Assembly (NCBI GenBank): GCA_000756795.1
Contig: CCSI01000008.1
Location: forward strand, 1 to 64,000
Length of the DNA: 64,000 nt
Direction: 5' to 3'
From: Qipengyuania vulgaris
GTDB taxonomy: Bacteria; Pseudomonadota; Alphaproteobacteria; Sphingomonadales; Sphingomonadaceae
Every line of letters begins with the position of its first letter. Position 1 is the first letter of the stretch. Made by a program: the position numbers and the translations under genes. The notes beneath the pieces were generated by a model. The model worked only from the letters and a program-made list of their open reading frames with translations. It was not told the origin of the DNA and made no database searches. Below, piece by piece: positions 35,693 to 44,516 of the stretch.

Positions 35693-36430
35693 TTACCTCG
35701 GGCCGGGAGTGTCGACGGGGGTGGGGGTGAGCGGTTCCATCCGGATGACGGAAAATTCGATGCGGCGGTTGGCGGGGTCCTCGGCGGTAAGCCGTTCAGC
35801 AGGTTCGGCGGATCCCAGCCCCCGTGCGCGCAGGCTCTCTCTTGGGATGCCGCGCCTCACCAATGCTTCGCGAACAACCCTGGCCCGATCCATCGAAAGC
35901 GCGACATTGTCGGCTTCGTTGCCCGATTTATCGGTATGGCCGGTGATGGCGATGATGGCGCCCGAGCACGGCTCCAGCGCCTCGGCCACTTCATCGAGCA
36001 GCATGCGGCTGGCGGACAGCAGTGCCGCGCTGCCTTCTTCGAAACGGATGGTGCGGGTGCGCAGCAAGCCGTCGACATCTTCCTGGCAATGCAGCGGCTC
36101 GAAGGTTCGTTCGCCGCTTTCGGCGTTGAGCGATCCATCGACCCAGCTCACTCCGCCGACCCCGGGGATGGATTTAACGATTTGCGCCGCGCGGGTGCGC
36201 CGCTCATCATCGAGCCCTTCGCCGCCCGACAGCAGAGGATGCCGCGAAGGCGAACCATCGACGAGGCCGAAATCGGTCTCGACCATCGAAAGGCCTTCTG
36301 CCGCGAGTGCATCCTTGGCATCGCCCGCCAGCCGCTCTGCCATGGCATCGGCCCTTCCCGAAAAGCTCGAGAAAGACCCGATGGCGATGACGAGCAAGGC
36401 TCCGGCAGGTATGGCGAGGCGACGCAGCAT
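35693..36430 (-). CDS. OmpA-family peptidoglycan-binding protein
   Basis: The 245-residue protein has an N-terminal hydrophobic segment (signal anchor), a BON-like region with the repeat-like stretch LAGDAKDALAAEGL, and a C-terminal OmpA domain. The OmpA part shows TIRFEEGSAAL, ITGHTDKSGNEADNVALSMDRARVV and SEPAERLT-like closing residues, including the Asp and Arg that bind diaminopimelate in peptidoglycan. It is likely periplasmic and envelope-linked. Two small membrane-protein genes follow without gaps. Function in cell-envelope integrity is inferred. Confidence 0.88.
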   Translation of the reverse strand: MLRRLAIPAGALLVIAIGSFSSFSGRADAMAERLAGDAKDALAAEGLSMVETDFGLVDGSPSRHPLLSGGEGLDDERRTRAAQIVKSIPGVGGVSWVDGSLNAESGERTFEPLHCQEDVDGLLRTRTIRFEEGSAALLSASRMLLDEVAEALEPCSGAIIAITGHTDKSGNEADNVALSMDRARVVREALVRRGIPRESLRARGLGSAEPAERLTAEDPANRRIEFSVIRMEPLTPTPVDTPGPR

Positions 36431-36498
36431 AGGCCCAAGCCTTTAGCCAAGCCGCGCCGCCCCTGCCAAGCGCCAGTTCGCTTTAATGAGTCCTGACC

Positions 36499-38160
36499 CT
36501 AATTCAGCGAACCGGCCGTATCGACCAGCGCGATATACTCCTTGCGCCAGTAATCGTCCTGAGGCCCGGCGAGCTGGCCGACCTTGTCCCAGCTGTATCC
36601 GGCGAGCAGGCTGTCACCGCGCAGCTTCTGGCCATAGGCGGCAACCGAGGCGGCGAAGGCGAAGTCGCCCTGCGGCAGGCGCTTAGTATAAAGCGCGGCG
36701 CTGGGCAGGCGGTATTGCAGGAGGCGCGATTTCTCGCCGTCCGGCAGCTTGTAGCGCAATTGAACAAAGGCTGCCTCATCGCTGCGCCCTGCCGCCTTGC
36801 TGTCCTTGGCGATATCGTAGCGGCGCTCGCCGATCCAGCCCTTGTTGCCCGCCGGGATGACCTCGTAAATCGCAGTCACCTGGTGGCCTGCGCCGATGTC
36901 GCCCGCATCGACCGCGTCATTGTCGAAATCTTCCTCGCTAAGCGCGCGGTTTTCATAGCCGATGAGGCGGTACTGGCTGACCACGGCGGGGTTGAATTCG
37001 ACCTGTATCTTCACGTCCTTGGCGATAGTGAACAGCGTCGAGCTCATCTCGTCGCGCAGCACTTTCTTCGCTTCCAGCGCCGTGTCGATATAGGCGTAAT
37101 TGCCGTTCCCGTGATTGGCGATCTGCTCCATCATCGCCTCGTTGTAATTGCCCGTGCCGAAGCCCAATGTGGTGAGGGTGACACCGCTGTCGCGCTGCTT
37201 CTCGATCATCTCGATAAGGCGGTCGGTGTCCGAAATGCCGACATTGAAATCGCCATCGGTGGCAAGGATGACGCGGTTGACGCCGCCCTCGATATAGCCC
37301 TGCCGCGCCATGTCGTATGCAAGGCGAAGCCCGTCTGCGCCTGCGGTCGAGCCACCCGATTTCAGCCGCGAGAGCGCCGCGCGCACTTCTGCCGGATTGC
37401 TGGTGGGTTCGAGCACCACGGCGGTGCGGCCCGCGTAGACGACAATCGAAATCTTGTCCTTGCGCGACATTTCCCCGGCGAGGCCTGAAAGTGCCCGTTT
37501 GACTAGAGGTAGCTTGTCGGATGAGTTCATCGAGCCGGAGACATCGACGAGGAAAACGAGGTTGGCAGCAGGGCGCTCCTCGCTCGGCAGGTCGTAACCG
37601 CGCAAACCCACGCGGATGAGGCGGGCTTCCGAATTCCACGGACTTGCCGCTGCATCGAGCGTCACCGAGAACGGCTTGCTGCGGTCAGACGGGCGCGCAT
37701 AGTCGTAGCGGAAGTAGTTGATCATCTCCTCGGTGCGCACCGCAGCTTCGGGCGGCAATTGCCCCATGGTTAGGAAGCGCCGGGTGTTGGCATAGGCACC
37801 GGTATCGACATCGACCGAGAAGGTGGAAACCGGCTCGGCAGCGGCAATCTTGATGGGGGAGACTTCCTCGCCTGCGTAACGTTCGCGGTCCTCGGGCGCG
37901 ACCATGAGGTCCGGGTGCGGGGGCATCATGATCGATGTTGGCGATGCGAACCGCGAGGGTGGAGGGGCCATGGCCATGTCGGCCATTTCGGCTTCGCTGG
38001 CCATTTCGGGAACTGGCGCGCCATACGAAATGTCGTGCGTGGTGACGTTCTCGACCTCTTCGCCGCCGTTTTCCTGCGAACAGCCGACCAGACTCACGAT
38101 TATCGAACCGGTGGCGAGGAGCGACAACACGCCTCCGCCCATGCGTGTGCGATTGTCCAT
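36499..38160 (-). CDS. VWA-domain lipoprotein (YfbK-type)
   Basis: The protein has 553 residues from ATG 38160, with AGAGG 6 nt upstream; in-frame ATGs at 38175 and 38184 are possible but less well placed. A lipobox LVGC closes the signal peptide. An N-terminal YfbK-like domain is followed by a von Willebrand factor A domain with intact MIDAS motif DVSGSMNS and downstream TDGDFNVG, then the DUF3520-type C-terminus. It likely binds a partner through a metal-bridged contact in the periplasm. It is monocistronic with an AT-rich upstream region. Confidence 0.9.
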   Translation of the reverse strand: MDNRTRMGGGVLSLLATGSIIVSLVGCSQENGGEEVENVTTHDISYGAPVPEMASEAEMADMAMAPPPSRFASPTSIMMPPHPDLMVAPEDRERYAGEEVSPIKIAAAEPVSTFSVDVDTGAYANTRRFLTMGQLPPEAAVRTEEMINYFRYDYARPSDRSKPFSVTLDAAASPWNSEARLIRVGLRGYDLPSEERPAANLVFLVDVSGSMNSSDKLPLVKRALSGLAGEMSRKDKISIVVYAGRTAVVLEPTSNPAEVRAALSRLKSGGSTAGADGLRLAYDMARQGYIEGGVNRVILATDGDFNVGISDTDRLIEMIEKQRDSGVTLTTLGFGTGNYNEAMMEQIANHGNGNYAYIDTALEAKKVLRDEMSSTLFTIAKDVKIQVEFNPAVVSQYRLIGYENRALSEEDFDNDAVDAGDIGAGHQVTAIYEVIPAGNKGWIGERRYDIAKDSKAAGRSDEAAFVQLRYKLPDGEKSRLLQYRLPSAALYTKRLPQGDFAFAASVAAYGQKLRGDSLLAGYSWDKVGQLAGPQDDYWRKEYIALVDTAGSLN

Positions 38161-38232
38161 ATTCTTCCTCTCCATGATTCGCATCTCCTAGTGTGATGTT
38201 ATCTTATAAATAAGGGCGATATCATGGCGAAA

Positions 38233-38261
38233 ATATGGCTAAAATGAGGCAATAGTCAAAT
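38233..38261 (-). promoter_or_regulatory. Candidate sigma-70-type promoter of the VWA lipoprotein gene
   Basis: On the minus strand TTGACT (38261-38256) and ATATTT (38238-38233) are separated by 17 bases. The surrounding 200-base gap between this gene and the flippase is unusually AT-rich for the window. Transcription would start near 38226, giving about 65 nt of leader. Confidence 0.4.
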
Positions 38262-38362
38262 CGGGCAGGATTTTGGACGTGGAGAGGCATCCCGCGAAGG
38301 CGGTTATCTCGCTAAAATATATGGATTTTCACCGGTGCGCTCAACGCGCCGCGATTAAGGCC

Positions 38363-39856
38363 TTATTCTGCCTTCTTTGCCTTATTCTTGCTGAACAGCA
38401 GCCGGTCCTCGGGGCCAAAGCCCCGTTTCCAGATGACGAATCCGTAGGTCGCAAGAATGGCGGGCACGCCGAAGGCCAGTTCCGCCCATTCCGGCAGCAG
38501 TGTCGCCAGCCAGCCGACCAGCACGGCAGGTGCGACTGCCCACACCAGCGGCCAGCGGAAGGGATTGATGGGCTGGCCGATAATGCGCGAGAGCAGGTAA
38601 GCTTTCACCAGGCTCGCGACGCCGAGCGAAGTCATCAGCGCGAGTGCCGCAGCTGCTGCCTTGAAAGGTTCGCCATAGCCATAGGCGACAGCCAGCTTGA
38701 TGAGGATAATGGTGAGGCCGGCCTGTACCGCAATCGTCGTGATTGAGATCCAGAGATTTCGAACGCGCGCGACGTAGACCAGCACAGCCTCGGATACGAC
38801 CGCTGTTGCCGCCACGACCTCGGCTGTCAGCAGGAAGGCTAGCGCGCCCGTTCCGCCCACGTATTCGGGTCCGAACAGGCCCATGATGGCCTCGCCCGGT
38901 ACGCCCAGCGCCAGCGCGATGCCCGCTTGCGCGGCGATGATCCAGAAGCCGACCTGACACACCTGCTTGGCGATTGCGGCGTAGTTCTTGGTCTTCAAGT
39001 TCTTGGTAATGACGGGTCCGAGGATGGGCTCGAAGCTGGTTTTCAGTTTCTGTGGCAGCGATGCGAGTTGCTGCGCCATGTAGTAGACACCGACTGCCGA
39101 CGGAGCGGCGAAGAGGCCGAGGATGAAGATGTCGACGCGGCGGGTGCCCCACTCGATTGCGTCTGCCGTGGCAAGGGGAAGTGCGCGAAGAGTAATCTTG
39201 CCCATATATATCGGGCTTGGCCGCCAGCCAACGGGGCGGCCATAGGCGCGGAAGAAGGCCCATAATCCGACCGCCAGACCTGCGTAAATCGAAACCAGGT
39301 AAGCCATCGACAGGCCCGATGCCGAGATACCGGGAACGAAGAAGAACACGCCCGCCATGATGGAAATCGTCCACGGCTCGACCACCGCGCGGGCGCGCAC
39401 CGTGGTAGCGATGTCGTATTTGTATGCCTGTGCGGCGAGCACGATTTCGGTCAGCGCGTAGCCGGGAATGGCGAGCACGATGAAACGGTCGAGCTCGGTG
39501 AATTCCCCGCTCGGGAAGAGCGGGGCAGGCACGAAATAGAAGAAGGCTGCAGCCAGCGAAGAGAATATCAGCGCCAGCAACATCCCGTCATAAACGAGAT
39601 TGGCCGGATGGTGCTCGTCGCCGTCGGTCAGGCGCTGGGCCAGCCCGCGCTTCTCGCCCATCGCGCAGACCAGCGCGACGAGTTCGACCACCACGAGGGC
39701 AGATGCGAAGCGTCCCACCGCGTCGACACCATAGAGGCGACCCGCGATGAACAGGAAGGGGATACGCGCCAGCAAGCGCAGCAGGAAACCGGCTACGTTC
39801 TGCTTTCCGCCCTTGGCGATGGCGGACATGTCATCTTCGGTAGCCTCGGTGGTCAC
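38363..39856 (-). CDS. Oligosaccharide flippase family (Wzx/MATE-like) membrane protein
   Basis: This is a 497-residue protein with about 12-14 transmembrane helices. The N-terminal KQNVAGFLLRLLARIPFLFIAGRLYG and the general pattern of paired helices fit the polysaccharide biosynthesis/MviN-like flippases that move lipid-linked glycans across the inner membrane. The GTG start (39856) overlaps the gpsA stop (GTGA). An internal ATG ten codons later is an alternative. It lies 8 kb from the exopolysaccharide cluster, and its glycan partner cannot be named from sequence. Confidence 0.85.
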   Translation of the reverse strand: MTTEATEDDMSAIAKGGKQNVAGFLLRLLARIPFLFIAGRLYGVDAVGRFASALVVVELVALVCAMGEKRGLAQRLTDGDEHHPANLVYDGMLLALIFSSLAAAFFYFVPAPLFPSGEFTELDRFIVLAIPGYALTEIVLAAQAYKYDIATTVRARAVVEPWTISIMAGVFFFVPGISASGLSMAYLVSIYAGLAVGLWAFFRAYGRPVGWRPSPIYMGKITLRALPLATADAIEWGTRRVDIFILGLFAAPSAVGVYYMAQQLASLPQKLKTSFEPILGPVITKNLKTKNYAAIAKQVCQVGFWIIAAQAGIALALGVPGEAIMGLFGPEYVGGTGALAFLLTAEVVAATAVVSEAVLVYVARVRNLWISITTIAVQAGLTIILIKLAVAYGYGEPFKAAAAALALMTSLGVASLVKAYLLSRIIGQPINPFRWPLVWAVAPAVLVGWLATLLPEWAELAFGVPAILATYGFVIWKRGFGPEDRLLFSKNKAKKAE

Positions 39857-40842
39857 CCGGCGGCTTCCTGTTCGGCCTTGAGCGGGCGCGCAAGAATGCC
39901 TTTGACAACCTTGCCCGGATTATCGCCCTTCAGGAGGTCGTAGACTGCGGTGACGATGGGCATGGCGATCCCGTGGCGTGCGGCGAGTTCGACCAGCACG
40001 GGCGCGGTGTGCGCGCCTTCGGCCACTGTCTTGCGGTCGGACATAAGCACCTTCGCATCCTGGCCTTCGCCCAGCGCCTTGCCGAGCGAGAAGTTGCGGC
40101 TGGAGGTGGAGGAGCAGGTCAGCACGAGGTCGCCCAATCCGCACAGACCGGTCAGCGTTTCGGGCTTGGCGCCCTTCGCCTCACCGAAGCGGAGCATCTC
40201 GGCATAGCCGCGTGCGATAAGCGCGGCGCGCGCGTTCTGGCCGAGGTTCAATCCGTCGACCACGCCGCAGGCAATCGCGAGCACGTTCTTCACCGCCCCG
40301 CCGATTTCCGCGCCGGTGACATCGTCCGAATAATAGGGCCGGAAGGTCGGGCGGGCGATGTAGGGCGCGATGCGGTCCCACTGTGCCTCGCCGCCGCCGC
40401 AAGCCAGTGTCACGGCCGCGGGAAGACCTGCGACAACTTCATGCGCAAACGTCGGACCGGAGAGGACGGCAATCTCGCTGTCGGGCGCAACATCCTTAGC
40501 GACATCGTTCATCAGCCGCCCGCTGCCTGCCTCGATGCCCTTCGAGCACAGTATGAGGTCGCGCGGGTGCGAGGGCATGGCCTTCAGCACCGTGCCCATG
40601 TGCTGCGCCGGAGTGACCACGAGCAGCACGTCGAGTTTCGCCATTTCGGCAAGGTCGTCGGTCGCGCGAATGTTGGGCGCGAGCGAGGCGGTGGGCAGAT
40701 AGGTGTCGTTGCTGTGGCGGGTGTTGATTTCTTCGACGAGGTCCGCCTCGCGCGCCCACAGCAGCACTTCGGTGCCGTCGCTGGCGACCATCTGCGCCAG
40801 CGCGGTGCCCCAGGCGCCTGCTCCCAATACTCCGATAGTCAT
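39853..40842 (-). CDS. gpsA: Glycerol-3-phosphate dehydrogenase [NAD(P)+]
   Basis: The 329-residue enzyme makes sn-glycerol-3-phosphate from dihydroxyacetone phosphate for phospholipid synthesis. The NAD(P)-binding motif [14 protein letters not shown] lies at residues about 4-17. [19 protein letters not shown] and [13 protein letters not shown] (with the catalytic Lys) are all present. ATG 40842 overlaps the tsaD stop (ATGA); longer in-frame codons upstream lie inside tsaD. Length matches the family. Confidence 0.96.
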   Translation of the reverse strand: MTIGVLGAGAWGTALAQMVASDGTEVLLWAREADLVEEINTRHSNDTYLPTASLAPNIRATDDLAEMAKLDVLLVVTPAQHMGTVLKAMPSHPRDLILCSKGIEAGSGRLMNDVAKDVAPDSEIAVLSGPTFAHEVVAGLPAAVTLACGGGEAQWDRIAPYIARPTFRPYYSDDVTGAEIGGAVKNVLAIACGVVDGLNLGQNARAALIARGYAEMLRFGEAKGAKPETLTGLCGLGDLVLTCSSTSSRNFSLGKALGEGQDAKVLMSDRKTVAEGAHTAPVLVELAARHGIAMPIVTAVYDLLKGDNPGKVVKGILARPLKAEQEAAG

Positions 40843-41879
40843 GCCTTGACCCCCGCTCCCCTGACCGGCTCCGCATCCGGGTCGAGCGGCCAGCGTGGCC
40901 GCGCCGAGATGTCCAGCGGGTCGGGGCTGAAATCCTTCATTCCCAGCCGCTCGATACCCGCCCAGGCTATCATCGCGGCGTTGTCGGTGCACAGCTTTGG
41001 CGGCGGTGCGGTAAAGCGCATGTCGTGCGTCGCAGCCAGTTCTTCAAGCGCGGCGCGGACCGAGGCATTGGCGGCGACACCGCCTGCGACGACCAGTGTC
41101 CTGCAATCGCGCATCTCGCCCAGCGCAATGCGCAGGCGGTCGATGACGCAGTCGATGGCGGCCTGCTGGAAGCTCGCAGCAATGTCGGCGACTTCGTATT
41201 TCCCGCTTTCGTGCGCACGCAGGACGGCGCTCTTGAGTCCGGCAAAGCTGAAATGCGGTTCGCCGCTCCCGACCATCGGGCGGGGCAAGGGGACGGATTT
41301 CGCATCGCCCTCCTTGGCCTTGCGCTCAACCGCAGGGCCGCCGGGGAAACCGAGGCCGAGTATCTTGGCGGTCTTATCGAAAGCCTCGCCCAGCGCATCG
41401 TCGATGGTGGTAGCGAGGCGGCGGTACTGGCCGACACCGTCGACACGCAAAATCTGGCAGTGTCCGCCCGACACCAGCAGCAGCGCATAGGGAAATTCGA
41501 GACTGTCGTCGGCGAGGCGCGGGCTAAGCGCATGACCTTCGAGGTGGTTGACAGCAACCAACGGCACGTCGCTCGCCATGGCGAGGGCCTTGGCGCTGAC
41601 GAGGCCCACCATCACGCCGCCGATAAGGCCGGGACCTGCCGTCGCCGCAATCGCATCGAGGTCGGAAAGCTGCACATCGGCGTCCGCCAGCACCGCCTCC
41701 ACCATTGGGGTCAGCCGTTCTGCATGGGCACGCGCGGCAATCTCGGGCACGACGCCGCCGAAGGGCGCGTGTTCCGCGTCCTGCGAGGCGATGCGCTGCG
41801 CCACGATGCGCCGCTCGCCGTCCACGATGGCGGCGGCGGTTTCGTCGCAGGAACTTTCGATGCCGAGTACCAGAACCAT
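40839..41879 (-). CDS. tsaD: tRNA N6-threonylcarbamoyladenosine synthase subunit TsaD
   Basis: The 346-residue ASKHA-fold protein helps transfer threonylcarbamoyl to A37 of ANN-decoding tRNAs. Metal-binding NHLEGH, ATP-binding LLLVSGGHC and the N-terminal [16 protein letters not shown] are clear. ATG 41879 has GGGGA about 8 nt upstream; the longer open frame overlaps the divergent promoter region and lacks family similarity. It is divergent from hemC with only 46 bp between starts. Confidence 0.97.
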   Translation of the reverse strand: MVLVLGIESSCDETAAAIVDGERRIVAQRIASQDAEHAPFGGVVPEIAARAHAERLTPMVEAVLADADVQLSDLDAIAATAGPGLIGGVMVGLVSAKALAMASDVPLVAVNHLEGHALSPRLADDSLEFPYALLLVSGGHCQILRVDGVGQYRRLATTIDDALGEAFDKTAKILGLGFPGGPAVERKAKEGDAKSVPLPRPMVGSGEPHFSFAGLKSAVLRAHESGKYEVADIAASFQQAAIDCVIDRLRIALGEMRDCRTLVVAGGVAANASVRAALEELAATHDMRFTAPPPKLCTDNAAMIAWAGIERLGMKDFSPDPLDISARPRWPLDPDAEPVRGAGVKA

Positions 41880-41925
41880 TGTGCGCTTCCCCTTAGTCAT
41901 ATCCCTCGCTAGGGCAAGCGCGCCC

Positions 41926-42855
41926 ATGCCTGTGACACCTCCCTTTCGCCTCGGAACCCGCCGTTCTCCGCTCGCCATGGCTCAGGCCCACGAGGCGCGC
42001 GCGCGGCTGTGCGCAGCGCTTGGCTGGGACGAGGCTCAGGTCGAACTCGTGCCTGTGGTGGCCAGCGGCGACAAGATACAAGACCGCCCGCTCGCCGATA
42101 TCGGCGGCAAGGCGCTGTGGACACGCGAACTCGATATCTGGCTCGCCGAGGGCAAGATCGACGCTGCGGTGCATTCGATGAAGGACGTCGAGACCATCCG
42201 GCCTGCCGAAATTGCTATCGGAGCTATCCTGCCGCGTGCCGACAAGGCGGATGTCCTCCTCGGCGCGACCTCGCTCAGCGCCATCCCGCAAGGCGCGCGT
42301 GTCGGGACAAGCGCACCGCGCCGTGCCGCGCAATTGCTCCATGCGAGGCCTGACCTCGAGGTGGTCGGCATCCGGGGCAATGTGGCAACCCGCATGGCCA
42401 AGCTGCAGGCGGGCGAGGCGGATGCGACTTTCCTCGCTGCCGCGGGCCTAGCGCGGCTCGGTGAGGACAGCACCGGCACGCGTCTCGACCCGGAGGAGTG
42501 GCTTCCCGCTCCTGCACAGGCTGCCATCGGCATCGAATGCCGCGTCGATGACGAGGGCGCGAAGGAACTACTCTCGGCCATCAACCACCGTCCGAGCGCG
42601 GAAGAGGTGCTGGCCGAACGCGCTCTACTCGAAGGGCTGGGCGGCACTTGCCACAGTCCCATCGCTGCATTGACCCGCCGCGATGGCGACCAGCTACACA
42701 TGACCGCCGCGATCTACAGCCCCGATGGCGCCATCCGCATCGCCCGCGATGCCACATTCGAGCCGGGGGACCTCGACGCAGCGCGCAACCTCGCGAGCGA
42801 ACTCCTCGCCGGAGCGCCCGAGCATGTCGCGGCGCATTTCGGCGGCGTGGCATGA
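41926..42855 (+). CDS. hemC: Hydroxymethylbilane synthase (porphobilinogen deaminase)
   Basis: The 309-residue enzyme polymerises four porphobilinogens in heme synthesis. Features are [14 protein letters not shown], the lysine/arginine-rich site [31 protein letters not shown] and the cofactor-attachment cysteine in [13 protein letters not shown] 41926 starts in the short gap to tsaD; upstream in-frame codons are antisense to tsaD. The stop overlaps the hemD start (ATGA). Confidence 0.97.
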   Translation: MPVTPPFRLGTRRSPLAMAQAHEARARLCAALGWDEAQVELVPVVASGDKIQDRPLADIGGKALWTRELDIWLAEGKIDAAVHSMKDVETIRPAEIAIGAILPRADKADVLLGATSLSAIPQGARVGTSAPRRAAQLLHARPDLEVVGIRGNVATRMAKLQAGEADATFLAAAGLARLGEDSTGTRLDPEEWLPAPAQAAIGIECRVDDEGAKELLSAINHRPSAEEVLAERALLEGLGGTCHSPIAALTRRDGDQLHMTAAIYSPDGAIRIARDATFEPGDLDAARNLASELLAGAPEHVAAHFGGVA

Positions 42856-43538
42856 CGCGGCCGCTGTTCGTATTGCGGCCTGAACCCGGCCTCAGCGTTA
42901 CTCTCGAAACCGCTGCATCCATAGGTCTCGAGGCGCTCGGCTGCCCGCTGTTCAAGGTGAAGCCGGTCGAATGGTCTGCTCCGCCGCGTGCTGATTTCGA
43001 CGCCTTGCTGGTCGGAAGTTCCAATGTCTTCCGCCACGGCGGCAGAGCGCTGGCGAAGCTCGAAGGCCTGCCCGTCTACGCCGTCGGCGAGGCCACCGCC
43101 GAAGGCGCGCGTGAGAAGGGTTTTCTCGTCACCATGACCGGCAAGGGCGGCTTGCAGAACCTGCTCGACGAGGTGGCGGGTCGCGAGCTGAAGTTCCTGC
43201 GGCTCGCTGGCGAGAAGATGGTCGAACTTTCGCGGCCCGTCGGCATCACAATCGAGACACGCATAGTCTATCGCACCGTCCCTCTCGAAATCTCGCCCAG
43301 CGTCAGCAAGACCATGCGCGAGGAGGGCGGGGTGGCTGTCCTTCATTCGGGCGAGGCGGCGCGCAGGCTTATCACCGAATGCGAGCGGCTCGGCATCAGG
43401 CGCAAGTCCATCACCATCGCCGCGCTCGGCCCGCGCATCGCGGAAATCGCGGGCGAGGGATGGGAAGCTGTCCACACCGCAGCCCAGCCGCTCGACGCCG
43501 AGCTACTGGCCTTGGCGCAGGCTTTGTGCCAAGGCTGA
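42852..43538 (+). CDS. hemD: Uroporphyrinogen-III synthase
   Basis: The 228-residue protein is recognised from position and pattern: N-terminal RPEPGLSVTLETAASIGLEALGCPLF, central LLVGSSNVFRHG, AVGEATAEGAREKG, and C-terminal IAALGPRIAEIAGEGW. Family members vary strongly in sequence, but its place directly behind hemC (ATGA overlap) is decisive. It closes hydroxymethylbilane to uroporphyrinogen III. The next gene starts 57 nt later. Confidence 0.93.
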   Translation: MTRPLFVLRPEPGLSVTLETAASIGLEALGCPLFKVKPVEWSAPPRADFDALLVGSSNVFRHGGRALAKLEGLPVYAVGEATAEGAREKGFLVTMTGKGGLQNLLDEVAGRELKFLRLAGEKMVELSRPVGITIETRIVYRTVPLEISPSVSKTMREEGGVAVLHSGEAARRLITECERLGIRRKSITIAALGPRIAEIAGEGWEAVHTAAQPLDAELLALAQALCQG

Positions 43539-43595
43539 GGCAGGGGATAGCTGCGGCGCATCGAACGCCGCAAACGGGTCGCGGAACGGAGTAGG

Positions 43596-44507
43596 ATGGA
43601 CGATTTTTCGAGCACTCGGCGAAGCCGCAAGACCATGCGGCCGATGCTTATGGCCGTTGTTGGTTCGTTTGCGCTTGGCGCGGGAATTGTCGGCTATGTT
43701 GCTTACCGGATGAATTCGGGCGAAGAGCAGGTCGATTCCGCTCCGCCGCAAACCGCTATCGCTGCCCAGCCTTCCGCAGGTGCGAGCCCGCTCCCCACAC
43801 CGACCAGTTCGGCGGCAAGACGCTCTGCCGAAGCGGTCGAGCAGATGGCCGAGACCCAGGGCGGCATCGACCAGCGCCTCGCCGCCGCCGAGCAGCGCCT
43901 TGCGCGTCTTGACCTTCAGGCGCAGGCGGCCGCCGGCAATGCCGCCCGTGCGGAGGGCCTGCTCATTGCATTCGCCATCCGCCGCGCCATCGATAAAGGT
44001 GCGCAATTGGGCTACCTTGCCGATCAGCTAAGGCTGCGTTTCGGCGATGCGCTGCCCAATGCGGTGAACACCATTCTCACCTTCTCGCGCGATCCGGTGA
44101 CGCTGGACCAGCTAACCGCGCGGCTCGATGGCCTTTCGCCGCAGTTGCAGTCGGGCGACCAGCGCGGCGGGTTCGAGCGCTTTACCGACGAGTTGGGCGC
44201 GCTTTTCACCATCCGCCGCGAAAGCGCCCCATCGCCGCAGCCCGAAATGCGCATCGAGCGCGCGCGGCTGTTCCTGCTATCGGGCCGGACTGGGGATGCG
44301 ATTGCCGAGGTACGGAACATGCCCGGTGCCGCCAATGCGCAAGGTTGGCTGCGCGATGCCGAGCGCTACGAAGCCACGCAGCGTTCGCTCGACCTCATCG
44401 AGACCGCTGCCGTGCTCGAGCCGCGCCGCCTGCGCGATGGTGCGGGTAACCGGATTTCGCAGCCCAGCCCGGCGGACAATCCGGCCGAGAATTCCGCCGA
44501 CGATTAG
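43596..44507 (+). CDS. Mic60/mitofilin-like inner-membrane protein in the hemX position
   Basis: The 303-residue protein has a short cytoplasmic N-terminus, one transmembrane helix (about residues 16-36, MLMAVVGSFALGAGIVGYVA), a proline/serine-rich linker, a coiled-coil region (RRSAEAVEQMAETQGGIDQRLAAAEQRLARLD) and a helical C-terminal domain. This layout and the position next to hemC/hemD match alphaproteobacterial relatives of the mitochondrial MICOS subunit Mic60. The C-terminal helical region lacks clear diagnostic residues that I can verify, so the call rests on architecture and context. Confidence 0.65.
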   Translation: MDDFSSTRRSRKTMRPMLMAVVGSFALGAGIVGYVAYRMNSGEEQVDSAPPQTAIAAQPSAGASPLPTPTSSAARRSAEAVEQMAETQGGIDQRLAAAEQRLARLDLQAQAAAGNAARAEGLLIAFAIRRAIDKGAQLGYLADQLRLRFGDALPNAVNTILTFSRDPVTLDQLTARLDGLSPQLQSGDQRGGFERFTDELGALFTIRRESAPSPQPEMRIERARLFLLSGRTGDAIAEVRNMPGAANAQGWLRDAERYEATQRSLDLIETAAVLEPRRLRDGAGNRISQPSPADNPAENSADD

Positions 44508-44516
44508 TACCTGACC

